Origin: a virus
Strand: one strand, 5' to 3'
Virus record (IMG/VR): IMGVR_UViG_3300047550_006323
Location: 1 to 30,353 of that record
DNA: 30,353 nucleotides
Shown here: in pieces, positions 17,715-24,855 of the stretch
How positions within the stretch are numbered: position 1 is the stretch's first letter
How the letters are laid out: each line of letters opens with the position of its first letter
The notes under the pieces: generated by a model
The model's input: only the letters and a program-made list of their open reading frames with translations
Told to the model about the DNA's origin: nothing
Database searches by the model: none
Translations under genes and position numbers: made by a program

Positions 17715-18901
17715 TAGTAATTGTCCTTGATTCTATCTTCGGTCAACAATTCGAGTTCTGTAAAGGTTAACGACATGCTAATTTCTGCGGGAGCACCTTC
17801 TGTGCCTTTAAATGTCACAAAGTCAGCTCCACCATATGCAACTTTCATATCTGTTAAAGCACAACTACTAATCTTGAATAGATGTTCATTGGGGGCATTA
17901 CGGAAAAAGAATTGAATGGAAAATTCCGCAGGATATCCTAGGAAGAAAGTACCCTTTTTTGTAGGGTGCATATATCTTTTAAATGTTTTGATGATGTCTC
18001 GTGCTTGATTATATTCTTCTTTATTTTTTGGAAGAAACACATAGTTAAAGGAAAAACTTCTGAATCCCATGCTCTTGAACATTTGCACCTTGAAAGGATT
18101 CACAGCAATGCCAGATGAAGCTTGTGTTAACGCAGAAGCATCACCAAATGCTGATAATGGTCCTTTTTGATTCTTTAACGCAGCAACTGCTGCCATGCCT
18201 CCTAATCCTTGAATGGCTGCCTTGCCTGCGCCAAGCAACTCACCTCCTCCTTCCAGAATATTTCCTCCTTGAAATGCATTCACAGCGGAACTGAAGTTTT
18301 GTCCCACATTGGATATCACTTCTGGAGCTCCTCCTAACACACCTACATCAGCAGTATCCCATCCTGCACGATATGTTGTTGAAGGGATATCATTCATGTA
18401 TAAGGCAATTGCATCTCGAAGAAACACACGTTCACGATTTCGTACAACATCATCCACGACGGCAGAAAGAGCAGCAGAGGCACCCAACACGGCACCTGTG
18501 GCTTTCACTGCGGTGTTGGCTCTCCCTCCAAATGTGGATGCTGTTGATTTCACCACTTCGGTACCTAACGTGGCGCCGCCTGCCACAAATTGATAAGTTG
18601 CCAAACCTGCACGTAATGTTGCACTTTCAATTCTATCAGGACGATTTTGGTTGGAAACATCAACATTGACGTTTTGATTGGTTAACACTTCATTTTCACC
18701 AACATCCCCTTGCCGCTTACTGATGTAGAACACAGCATAATGGGGATATTCAACACTACCAACATCTAAAGGATACCGATATACATTTAAATTGCCTGGA
18801 CCTGATGACGCTGAGCCAGGTACATCTCCGCTCACACGTGGATCCTTGGGGGCACCTAAGCTATTGGCACCTACTGGGAAATTTTCATCGTTTATACCCA
18901 T
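17714..18901 (-). CDS. 48: Baseplate tail-tube cap protein gp48
   Basis: gp48 with gp54 forms the platform on which the tail tube polymerises. The C-terminal half matches the family: SMGFRSFSFNYVFLPKNKEE at about 277-296, IIKTFKRYMHP at 303-313, GYPAEFSIQFFFR at 322-334, APAEISMSLTFTELELLT at 370-387. The product is 395 residues from the ATG at 18901 (T4 gp48 364). I reject an upstream extension that would run across the opposite-strand gp4 gene. The chosen start begins MGINDENFPVG, with AAGGGA about 6 nt before it and a TATAAATA box 29 nt upstream. The middle is Ala/Gly-rich (about 105-265). Confidence 0.9.
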   Translation of the reverse strand: MGINDENFPVGANSLGAPKDPRVSGDVPGSASSGPGNLNVYRYPLDVGSVEYPHYAVFYISKRQGDVGENEVLTNQNVNVDVSNQNRPDRIESATLRAGLATYQFVAGGATLGTEVVKSTASTFGGRANTAVKATGAVLGASAALSAVVDDVVRNRERVFLRDAIALYMNDIPSTTYRAGWDTADVGVLGGAPEVISNVGQNFSSAVNAFQGGNILEGGGELLGAGKAAIQGLGGMAAVAALKNQKGPLSAFGDASALTQASSGIAVNPFKVQMFKSMGFRSFSFNYVFLPKNKEEYNQARDIIKTFKRYMHPTKKGTFFLGYPAEFSIQFFFRNAPNEHLFKISSCALTDMKVAYGGADFVTFKGTEGAPAEISMSLTFTELELLTEDRIKDNY

Positions 18902-18906
18902 AAATA
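18899..18906 (+). promoter_or_regulatory. Possible late promoter (CATAAATA) for gp4 operon
   Basis: CATAAATA on the plus strand, one mismatch from TATAAATA, 31 nt before the gp4 ATG. It overlaps the start codon of the divergent gp48 gene. Spacing matches the other late promoters of the window. The one-base deviation keeps confidence moderate. Confidence 0.45.
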
Positions 18907-18930
18907 TCCCTTGAAAAGAATTGACCACAC

Positions 18931-18938
18931 TATTTATA
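18931..18938 (-). promoter_or_regulatory. T4-type late promoter for the gp48-gp53-hub module
   Basis: An exact TATAAATA on the minus strand, 29 nt before the gp48 start. The upstream edge of the box shares a base with the gp4 start codon on the other strand. It is likely the main promoter for the leftward tail module. Confidence 0.75.
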
Positions 18939-19390
18939 TGGCTTATACCAAAGATACTTACCGCGGACGATTTGTTCCGACAAAACCCTACAAATATATC
19001 GGAGATCCCACCAACATCATCTACCGAAGTAGTTATGAATTGAAATTCATGAAATGGTGTGACATGAATCCTTCTGTGAAACGATGGGCCAGTGAAGAAA
19101 TTGTGATTCCTTATGTGAGCCCCATGGATAATCTTGTTCACAGATATTTCGTGGATTTCTTCATAGAAGTGGAAAATAAGTCTGGTGTAGTGAAGAAATA
19201 TTTGGTGGAAGTGAAACCTTACAGATATACTCAACCCCCAACCATCCCAAAAAGAAAAACCCAAAGTTTCATCTCGGAAGTGAAACAATGGGGTGTGAAC
19301 AATGCCAAATGGGATGCAGCAAAACGCTTTGCTTCTCAGCGCGGTTGGGAATTCATGCTTGTCACAGAGAAAGACTTACAATCTTCTTGA
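18938..19390 (+). CDS. 4: Head completion protein gp4
   Basis: Product is 150 residues, the same as T4 gp4. The family blocks are clear: GRFVPTKPYKYIGDPTNIIYRSSYELKFMKWCD, then SEEIVIPYVSPMDNLVHRYFVDFF and YLVEVKPYRYT. These include the E...D...ExK pattern of an endonuclease-like fold (Glu in SSYELKF, Asp in YFVDFF, ExK in LVEVKP). gp4 acts after packaging, finishing the head so that the tail can join. I take the ATG at 18938 (MAYTKDTYRGRF); an ATG 27 nt earlier would lengthen the protein beyond the family and overlap the promoter region. It has no obvious Shine-Dalgarno. It diverges from gp48 across 36 bp. Confidence 0.92.
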   Translation: MAYTKDTYRGRFVPTKPYKYIGDPTNIIYRSSYELKFMKWCDMNPSVKRWASEEIVIPYVSPMDNLVHRYFVDFFIEVENKSGVVKKYLVEVKPYRYTQPPTIPKRKTQSFISEVKQWGVNNAKWDAAKRFASQRGWEFMLVTEKDLQSS

Positions 19391-19396
19391 AACTAC

Positions 19397-19404
19397 TATA
19401 AATA
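19397..19404 (+). promoter_or_regulatory. T4-type late promoter after gp4
   Basis: An exact TATAAATA on the plus strand, 6 nt after the gp4 stop and 79 nt before the next gene. It gives a leader of about 72 nt. It would drive the gene at 19484, gp54, gp26 and the tape-measure gene. Confidence 0.7.
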
Positions 19405-19483
19405 GTAAGGATTATTTACATCATTCAGGACATAGTGAATTTATCACCTTGTCAAGTAGTAGTCAAGCCCCAATTTAACCATT

Positions 19484-20056
19484 ATGGCAACAACACCATT
19501 TCAACGAATTCGTGACACAGAGACACCAGAGAAATCATATCGGTGGTATCAAGATATGATTCGCAAGGTGGGGTTGACATCTGTAACTGCCAATCGTGTG
19601 ATGAGAAGCGATGTGGGAGAATTTGTCACCAGAGTGGAAATGGGTGATATGTATTTGTTTCTATATGACCCAAAAATGGCAGATAAACTTCCATATTATG
19701 ATGTTGCCCCATTAGTTGCCGTGTTTCGTCGTGTGCCAGATGGTTTTTATGGATTGAACTTCCATTATCTTCCTCCGATGATGCGCATGCGATTGTTGGA
19801 CAGAATGATGGAATTCACCACAGATGAAACCTTGTCAGAACAAACCAAATTTGCATTAAAATGGCAATTGTTGGATAACGCATCCAAATTTCCAGGTGTT
19901 CATGCCTGTGTGAAACGATATCTGTACACTCAGGTATCCTCACGATTATTAAAAATCTATCCACAAGATTGGCGTAAAGTTATCATGTTACCTATTGATA
20001 GTTTTGAAAAATCATCACGAAATGTTGTATTCAACGACTCACGGAGCAAGATGTAA
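19484..20056 (+). CDS. Conserved T4-type phage protein of unknown role (190 aa)
   Basis: A 190-residue soluble protein with no membrane segment. It has a strongly patterned core that I associate with proteins of T4-like phages: YRWYQDMIRKVG at 19-30, MYLFLYDPKMADKLPYYDVAP at about 56-76, VPDGFYGLNFHYLPPMMRMRLL at about 84-105, CVKRYL near 142, and DWRKVIMLPIDSFEKSS near 161. I cannot assign a function. Its place between gp4 and gp54 is near where T4 keeps genes 2, 3 and 4, so a head- or tail-completion role, or DNA-end protection, is possible but not shown. The stop overlaps the gp54 start in TAATG. Confidence 0.8.
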   Translation: MATTPFQRIRDTETPEKSYRWYQDMIRKVGLTSVTANRVMRSDVGEFVTRVEMGDMYLFLYDPKMADKLPYYDVAPLVAVFRRVPDGFYGLNFHYLPPMMRMRLLDRMMEFTTDETLSEQTKFALKWQLLDNASKFPGVHACVKRYLYTQVSSRLLKIYPQDWRKVIMLPIDSFEKSSRNVVFNDSRSKM

Positions 20057-20991
20057 TGGCAATAGAAAAACCTAGTGTACCAACGTTAGATGAATTTCTA
20101 TCACTGGTAAAATATAAAAGTTTAGCAAGGATGGAAAGATTCTTTGTGAACTTTCCAGTGCCAGGAGAAAATGGTCGCACAATGAGTTTATTATGTGAAC
20201 AGGCAGCCATTCCAGGTAAAAACATCAATGCACGAACCATTCGTATCAATGGGTTGAATGAATATCGAGCACAAGCTGCCGATTTCATGGGTGAGAGCAT
20301 CACAATGCAATTTTTAATTGATACCGATTATCTTCCTCGCCTTGTCATGGAAGAATGGATGAATTTATGTGTAAGTAAGCCGAATGAAGGTCGAGAAATA
20401 GGATTTTACAAAGATTATGCCAAAGACATCACACTTCACGCCTTGGTTCCAGCTGGATTACCAGGTGAAGCCATTTTAAATTTTAGCCCCACACAAGCTG
20501 ATTTTGGATTACGTCAAGGTGTTGAAAACTTCAGAAAAACCAATCCCACACTTGCCATTCCTTTAGATAAAGCTGTTCGTTCTGTACGCAATCGTGCTTC
20601 AGAAGCACTCACAAAAGCAAAAACTCAAATTGCAAGAAACATTTCTCCGCTAGCTAATCCATTAATTGAAGCATTTCGGGATACAGAAACCATTGCATAC
20701 AGTATTAAACTTGTGGAATGTTGGCCAACCTCCATTAACGTGATGCCTTTAGGGTATGATGCTGTAGGTGTGCAAAGAATGTCGGTTACATTCACCTATA
20801 AGTATTGGGAATCAGAAGTGGCTGACATGAGTAAGACTGAAGAAATTGCATCCAGTATGCAAACTAATTTATCAATTTTGGCAAAACAAGGTGTAACAAA
20901 GTTGACAACAGTAGGAACACAATTAGGAACTGATTTAAAAAGAGCTGCTTCTGAAAAATTACAGAATATCACACGCAGTATGAGGAGATAA
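20056..20991 (+). CDS. 54: Baseplate tail-tube initiator gp54
   Basis: gp54 caps the finished baseplate and nucleates tube polymerisation; it shares the tube-protein fold. The product is 311 residues (T4 gp54 320). Evidence: MERFFVNFPVP near 26, CEQAAIPGKNINARTIRINGL at about 47-67, FMGESITMQFLIDTDYLPRLVMEEWM at about 77-102, a helical middle at about 170-205, and a closing ECWPTSINVMP...VQRMSVTFTYKYWE block that is typical of tube-like proteins. It lies between a conserved completion-type gene and gp26. Two bases separate it from gp26 in a TAACATG junction. Confidence 0.85.
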   Translation: MAIEKPSVPTLDEFLSLVKYKSLARMERFFVNFPVPGENGRTMSLLCEQAAIPGKNINARTIRINGLNEYRAQAADFMGESITMQFLIDTDYLPRLVMEEWMNLCVSKPNEGREIGFYKDYAKDITLHALVPAGLPGEAILNFSPTQADFGLRQGVENFRKTNPTLAIPLDKAVRSVRNRASEALTKAKTQIARNISPLANPLIEAFRDTETIAYSIKLVECWPTSINVMPLGYDAVGVQRMSVTFTYKYWESEVADMSKTEEIASSMQTNLSILAKQGVTKLTTVGTQLGTDLKRAASEKLQNITRSMRR

Positions 20992-20992
20992 C

Positions 20993-21691
20993 ATGAGTAT
21001 ACCACAAGTGAAAGTTCCAGAATTCAGTATGACGTTACCTGTTTCAAAACAAACAATTACATTTAGACCGTTTGTTGTTAAAGAAGAAAAATTGTTGCTC
21101 TTAGCAAAAGAATCACAAACAACCGAAGATACTGTACGTGCCATCATGGATGTTGTTGAGTCTTGTACATTTGGTACCATGAAGGGTGATGATTATTGTT
21201 TAGCTGATTTACAATATGCATTTTTACAAATTCGAGGAAAGTCAATTGGAGAAGAAATTGAATTGATATTAATTTGTGGTGAATGTAATAGTAAGCAGCC
21301 TTATGTTGTTACTGTAAATGATTTTGAAATTCAAGGAGACTTACAAACATCCAAAGTGTTGAACTTAGGTGATGTGAAAGTTGAAATGAAATATCCAGAC
21401 ATTCTCCATTATGGAAAACTTATTGAAGATGGTAGTAATGAAGCTATTTTCAATGTTATTGTTGAATGCATTCAGAAAATTTTTTCAGAAGAAGAAATGT
21501 TTGTGAATTCCGAAGAACATCATCATGAAGTTCGTGAGTTTGTGGACAATTTAACTGCTGAAAACTTTGAGAAGTTTGAACAATTCTTTCTCAGTATGCC
21601 ATTGTTATTGAAGAAAATTAAATTTACGTGTAAGCAGTGTGAAATAGTTAACAATTTACAGGTGGATACAATACGAAATTTTTTTCACTAA
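20993..21691 (+). CDS. 26: Baseplate hub assembly protein gp26
   Basis: The T4 baseplate gp26 family (hub subunit/assembly). The opening (VPEFSMTLPVSKQTITFRPFVVKEEKLLL) is characteristic, followed by LQYAFLQIRGKSIGEEIE. Two CxxC pairs, Cys95/Cys98 and Cys213/Cys216, look like a zinc-binding knuckle. The zero-frame product is 232 residues (T4 about 208). It ends NFFH just after a run of seven T. The -1 frame is open across that run into the next small frame, so a longer product of about 287 residues is possible, like the frameshifted tail-assembly chaperones of other phages. Confidence 0.87.
   Translation: MSIPQVKVPEFSMTLPVSKQTITFRPFVVKEEKLLLLAKESQTTEDTVRAIMDVVESCTFGTMKGDDYCLADLQYAFLQIRGKSIGEEIELILICGECNSKQPYVVTVNDFEIQGDLQTSKVLNLGDVKVEMKYPDILHYGKLIEDGSNEAIFNVIVECIQKIFSEEEMFVNSEEHHHEVREFVDNLTAENFEKFEQFFLSMPLLLKKIKFTCKQCEIVNNLQVDTIRNFFH
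21679..21685 (+). promoter_or_regulatory. Candidate -1 ribosomal frameshift site at end of gp26
   Basis: Seven consecutive T, in zero frame as aaT TTT TTT followed by CAC TAA. Slippage by -1 would keep both Phe tRNAs fully paired. Reading would then continue as SLTLSHDN into the downstream frame, bypassing the stop at 21689. A stop codon 3 nt after the slip site is a known enhancer of slippage. Evidence is sequence-only. Confidence 0.5.
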
Positions 21692-21708
21692 CTCTTTCTC
21701 ATGACAAC

Positions 21709-21855
21709 ATGATGAATTTCTACAAAACGAATTTTTTAATGATGCAAATTCACAAATATTCGTTAACAGAAATTGAAAACATGATGCCTTGGGAAAGAGA
21801 AATTTACATATCAATGTTGTTACAATATCTCGAAAAGAAAAACCAAGAATCGTAG
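21709..21855 (+). CDS. Small tail-assembly ORF, -1 extension of gp26 or separate 48-aa gene
   Basis: The frame ends at 21855 and contains a conserved-looking block, HKYSLTEIENMMPWEREIYI, that I associate with small proteins next to gp26 in T4-like phages. It could start at the tandem ATGs at 21709/21712, giving 48 or 47 residues, but there is no good Shine-Dalgarno. The frame is also open upstream to the T7 run within gp26 without any stop (SLTLSHDN before the first Met). That makes a -1 frameshift product an attractive alternative. The arrangement, just before a tape-measure-like gene, is where siphoviruses and P2/Mu-like phages place their frameshifted chaperones. Confidence 0.6.
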   Translation: MMNFYKTNFLMMQIHKYSLTEIENMMPWEREIYISMLLQYLEKKNQES

Positions 21856-21863
21856 GATAACAC

Positions 21864-23066
21864 ATGGCAAGAAAAAAACCAAAAACCAAAGAAGAAAGCC
21901 TTGAAGGGATTCGTAAAGCACTAGAACGTGTGGAACGTACTGATGAACGGCCTTCAAACATCACATCCTTTACAAGTTCACTAAAGTATAATTTGACAGG
22001 AGTGACTCCAGACGCAGAAATGGAGGAAGGAGGATTTTTCCCTGCCGTGAAAAAAGAATTTTCTCGTGGTTTCAAAGAAATGTTTGGATTCCGAGATAAA
22101 GGGGATGTTGAAAAAGAACAAACATTGAAAGAAGAAGCACAAAAAGCTCAAGAAGCCGAGAAAAAGAAAATTGAAGAGCAAAATGAAAAAATCATGAAAA
22201 CCAGTGATGATATGTTATTGACCAACAAGAAAATGTTGGATGAATTAACAGTTTTGCGACAGGTCACAGAAGGAAGAGTGTCCTATAGTGAAAAATCTGG
22301 TCGGTATCATTCCAAAGAGCCAGGTAAAAAAGGACAATACATTTCCAATGAAACCATGTTTCCGGCATCAATCTCGTCTGGTACCGTGGTTGAAGAAGAT
22401 GACACACAATCCAAGATGTTGGAAAAACTTCAAGAAATTGATGAAAACACTGAAGAAGCAGCAGAAACGAACGGTGGAATGCTTAATGGATTAATGGATT
22501 TCATTACACCAGCCACTAAAGCATTAACAGCCATTGGTCCTGCATTAAGTAGCATTGCTTTACCTTTAGCTACAATTGCCGCCACCATCTGGGCTGGTAA
22601 AAAAGTAAAAGAAGCCGTGAGTGCCTTTGGTGATATGCGTGAAGCTCAACGTGGTGCTGAACAAGCTCTTGAAAAAGAACAACAAGGTGAAGCTAATGCT
22701 CGAGCAATATTTGAACAAAAGGATCCAGAATTGTTGAAGAAGGCAGATGAGCTTAGAGCAGCAGATGCTAATGCAGGACAAGAAGATAAAGGATTGGGTT
22801 ATTATCTGGGTCAAGCACGTGTACAGCTAGGAAGAACAGTTGGGGCTGCAGCAACCCCCACACCACCTCGGGTTAATGCCACTGCGGCAGTTGAACAATC
22901 CTCTATGCAGCCTAATGCTGCCGCACCTGTTGTAGTAAACAATGTTGCCAATAACACAACGGCACCCACCAGTTCTTCTTCAAGTGGAGCAGTTGTGGTA
23001 TCCCTTCGTGACATACATGGAAGCCACTTACGATTCCAAGAAAGAAGATTAACACGGGTTGTATAA
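21864..23066 (+). CDS. Tape-measure/tail-length protein candidate (gp29-like position)
   Basis: A 400-residue protein without strong family motifs, assigned by architecture and context. The N-terminus is highly basic (MARKKPKTKEE). Residues about 80-135 are a long charged coiled coil (EKEQTLKEEAQKAQEAEKKK). Residues about 218-246 are a hydrophobic Ala/Ile-rich helix (LTAIGPALSSIALPLATIAA). Another charged helix runs to about 310, then a Pro/Ala/Asn/Ser linker and a short closing motif (LRFQERRLTRVV). Extended helices, a hydrophobic segment and placement after gp26 fit a tape measure; T4 gp29 has 590 residues. At about 0.15 nm per residue, 400 residues would predict a tail near 60 nm. A different hub protein is possible. 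Confidence 0.6.
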   Translation: MARKKPKTKEESLEGIRKALERVERTDERPSNITSFTSSLKYNLTGVTPDAEMEEGGFFPAVKKEFSRGFKEMFGFRDKGDVEKEQTLKEEAQKAQEAEKKKIEEQNEKIMKTSDDMLLTNKKMLDELTVLRQVTEGRVSYSEKSGRYHSKEPGKKGQYISNETMFPASISSGTVVEEDDTQSKMLEKLQEIDENTEEAAETNGGMLNGLMDFITPATKALTAIGPALSSIALPLATIAATIWAGKKVKEAVSAFGDMREAQRGAEQALEKEQQGEANARAIFEQKDPELLKKADELRAADANAGQEDKGLGYYLGQARVQLGRTVGAAATPTPPRVNATAAVEQSSMQPNAAAPVVVNNVANNTTAPTSSSSSGAVVVSLRDIHGSHLRFQERRLTRVV

Positions 23067-23067
23067 A

Positions 23068-23100
23068 GAAAAAGGGGAGCTTTTCAGCTCCCCTTCTTTA
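23068..23100. terminator. Bidirectional Rho-independent terminator
   Basis: A perfect 7-bp stem GGGGAGC/GCTCCCC with loop TTTTCA (23074-23093), flanked by A-rich sequence on the left and T-rich on the right. It is usable on both strands and sits between the converging tape-measure-like gene and gp32. Confidence 0.88.
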
Positions 23101-23116
23101 CATCTCTTAATGAAAA

Positions 23117-24034
23117 TTAATCTTCAGCCAACTTACTGAAATAGCTGAGTGTATCATCCTCATCCTCATCGGGTGAAGATGTTTTCATTTGTGGTGCCCG
23201 AGCAGCCCGTGGAGCCGGAGCTGATGCTACTGGCTCATCCTCCATACGGCTTTCAGAAATTCTGTCGGCAGTCACACCTGTCGGAGCACCCTTCAAGACT
23301 AGATCCAGCTTCTTCTTCAATTCATCGTAACTCTTGAAGTTCTTCGGGTCAGTGAATTCTGTAAGCGAGTGTTGCTGATTCCAAATGGCCTCAATGGCGG
23401 CATCATCTTCAGCAATTGCTGACACAGGTTCAAATTCCGACTTGTCATAGTTACGATATCCTTCAACATTACGAATCTTCAACTTGAAGTTGGCACCCTT
23501 CCAGAAATCGAACGGATTGGTTGGATCCTCATCCTCGAACTGAGGTTGCATCACATCCTTAATCTTGTCGAAAATCTTCTTGCCATACTTGTACAAGAAC
23601 ACCTTACCCTCGTTCTGAGGATTGGCTGAATCCTTGATGACAAGAATGTTAGAGATGTATGTGAGCTTACGCTTCTGCTTCCGAGCAATTTCCTTGTTGC
23701 TCTCAATGCCAGAGTTCCAAAGTTCTGTGTTCAATTCAGAAACAGGATCAGCTTGATTCAATGTGGTCAAGCTGTTCTCAATGTACCAGCGACCTGAAGG
23801 ACCTTGGAATCCATGATTCCAGATGCGTACCCAAGGAAGCTCTTCTCCCTTTGGCGGCGGCAAGAAACGAATCACGGCGTAACCATTGCCTGCCTTATCT
23901 ACCGCCGGGCTCCAGAGCCGGTCATCATCACGGCGTTCACCTGAAGCGGGCTTTGCAATCTTTTCCACCTCTTTCATGAGGTTGTCGAAGTTGCCACGAC
24001 TCTTGCGTAAATCTGATAAACTACTGAATGTCAT
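23117..24034 (-). CDS. 32: Single-stranded DNA-binding protein gp32
   Basis: gp32 coats ssDNA at the replication fork and in recombination. The N-terminal LAST-like stretch for self-cooperativity is LRKSRGNFDNLMKE (9-22). The core has VIRFLPPPKG at 54-63, the WVRIWNHGFQGPSGRWYIENSL region at 68-89, and VFLYKYGKKIFDKI plus DPTNPFDFWKGANFKLKI at about 145-187. The C-terminus is acidic (DEDEDDTLSYFSKLAED). There is no cysteine at all, so the zinc-binding Cys residues of T4 gp32 are missing, although His74 remains. AAGGAG lies about 7 nt before the ATG. Codon use appears more C-rich than in neighbours, fitting high expression. It lies downstream of gp59 and gp33, the T4 set. Confidence 0.93.
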   Translation of the reverse strand: MTFSSLSDLRKSRGNFDNLMKEVEKIAKPASGERRDDDRLWSPAVDKAGNGYAVIRFLPPPKGEELPWVRIWNHGFQGPSGRWYIENSLTTLNQADPVSELNTELWNSGIESNKEIARKQKRKLTYISNILVIKDSANPQNEGKVFLYKYGKKIFDKIKDVMQPQFEDEDPTNPFDFWKGANFKLKIRNVEGYRNYDKSEFEPVSAIAEDDAAIEAIWNQQHSLTEFTDPKNFKSYDELKKKLDLVLKGAPTGVTADRISESRMEDEPVASAPAPRAARAPQMKTSSPDEDEDDTLSYFSKLAED

Positions 24035-24050
24035 TGTATTTCTCCTTGTA

Positions 24051-24084
24051 TGACGGTGTATAAAACGGTGTATGAAACGTGTAT
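24051..24084 (-). repeat. Three tandem 11-12 nt repeats in the gp32 leader
   Basis: Read on the minus strand: ATACACGTTTC, ATACACCGTTTT, ATACACCGTCA, directly upstream of the gp32 Shine-Dalgarno. T4 gp32 represses its own translation by binding cooperatively to its mRNA leader, so these unstructured repeats are a candidate operator. That role is inference. A weak TTGATG...TATGGT promoter might lie just upstream. Confidence 0.55.
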
Positions 24085-24098
24085 CCTACCATAACAAA

Positions 24099-24281
24099 TT
24101 AATACTCCTCATCAAACTCATAACGAATGTTATCACCATATGAATCTTCATCATCTTCTTCATCTTCCAACATATCAAAAATGGCATTTCGATGCTTACC
24201 AAACTTGTCCTTGGTGACTTTCTTGGGCTTCTTGAAATCCCGATACTCATCTTCATAATCTGAATCCCGATACCTACTCAT
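24099..24281 (-). CDS. Small acidic protein between gp59 and gp32 (60 aa)
   Basis: A 60-residue highly charged protein: an acidic/aromatic N-terminus (MSRYRDSDYEDEYRDF), a basic centre (KKPKKVTKDKFGKHRN), then a strongly acidic tail (DMLEDEEDDEDS and a final FDEEY). It overlaps the gp59 3' end by 8 nt, so it is translated with it. T4 has no equivalent gene between 59 and 32. The mixed basic core and acidic tail could suit a gp32/gp59 partner or a DNA mimic, but no function can be assigned. Confidence 0.7.
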   Translation of the reverse strand: MSRYRDSDYEDEYRDFKKPKKVTKDKFGKHRNAIFDMLEDEEDDEDSYGDNIRYEFDEEY

Positions 24282-24855
24282 GGAACACCTGTGTTGTAAT
24301 CATTGAAAATTTTTCCTTCTCCACTTTGATGAAAGGTGAATACTTGTGAATTGTTCGAGAGACGGAGTTCCAAACTGGATCCAACACAAGCTGTTCATCC
24401 ATCTCTACAGTAAATTTATATAATTTATTTAGAATAACAAGTGTTTCTAACCGACATTTTTTACCACAATATGCCTTCAATATCACCGGGTGTCCTTGTG
24501 AAGAATTGAACAACTCCTGGGGTGTAGAAACCAAATAGGATAAATTGGTGATGTCCTGTTTGTAGTTATAGGTCAAGCTTTCTTGGATTCGCTTCCATTC
24601 CATGAAGATTTCATGGCCCATGGGTTCGAAAATACCCCATTCATTACCATTTAAAAAGTTTGCCACCAGATATCCAATCAATTCTTCTTCTTGATAATTG
24701 TATTGTTTCATCAAGGTTTGAAGTTTCTTTTTGAAACTGGTTTTCACACCTGCTTTCGGTTTCTTTGGTATGATACCACTTCGGATATCATAATTGTCTG
24801 TTGTGAAATGCAACCGAAGAGCTGTGTAAATTCGGTATGCGTCATCAATGGTCAT
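24274..24855 (-). CDS. 59: Helicase loader gp59
   Basis: gp59 binds fork DNA and gp32 and loads the replicative helicase gp41. The product is 193 residues (T4 217). Features seen: AYRIYTALRLHFTTDNYDIRSG at about 6-27, a basic KKPKAGVKTSFKKKLQTL stretch at about 31-48, LIGYLVANFLNGNEWGIF at about 59-76, IFMEWKRIQESLTYNYKQDI at about 83-102, and LDPVWNSVSRTIHKYSPFI near 157. These follow the T4 protein's order of motifs. Placement between gp33 and gp32 is the T4 arrangement. Its start overlaps the gp33 stop (ATGA). Confidence 0.85.
   Translation of the reverse strand: MTIDDAYRIYTALRLHFTTDNYDIRSGIIPKKPKAGVKTSFKKKLQTLMKQYNYQEEELIGYLVANFLNGNEWGIFEPMGHEIFMEWKRIQESLTYNYKQDITNLSYLVSTPQELFNSSQGHPVILKAYCGKKCRLETLVILNKLYKFTVEMDEQLVLDPVWNSVSRTIHKYSPFIKVEKEKFSMITTQVFHE

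Noticed and set aside
18902-19288. Longer N-terminus for gp48
   Set aside because: It would run antisense through most of gp4, lacks gp48-like sequence, and a better start with a Shine-Dalgarno and late promoter exists at 18901.
19449-19456. TTGACA on the minus strand within the leader of the gene at 19484
   Set aside because: At 17 bp spacing the -10 reads TGTCCT, and no minus-strand gene lies downstream except antisense to gp4.
24080-24115. TTGATG/TATGGT sigma70 promoter upstream of gp32
   Set aside because: Both elements are only four of six with a 16-bp spacer; too weak to list as a separate feature.
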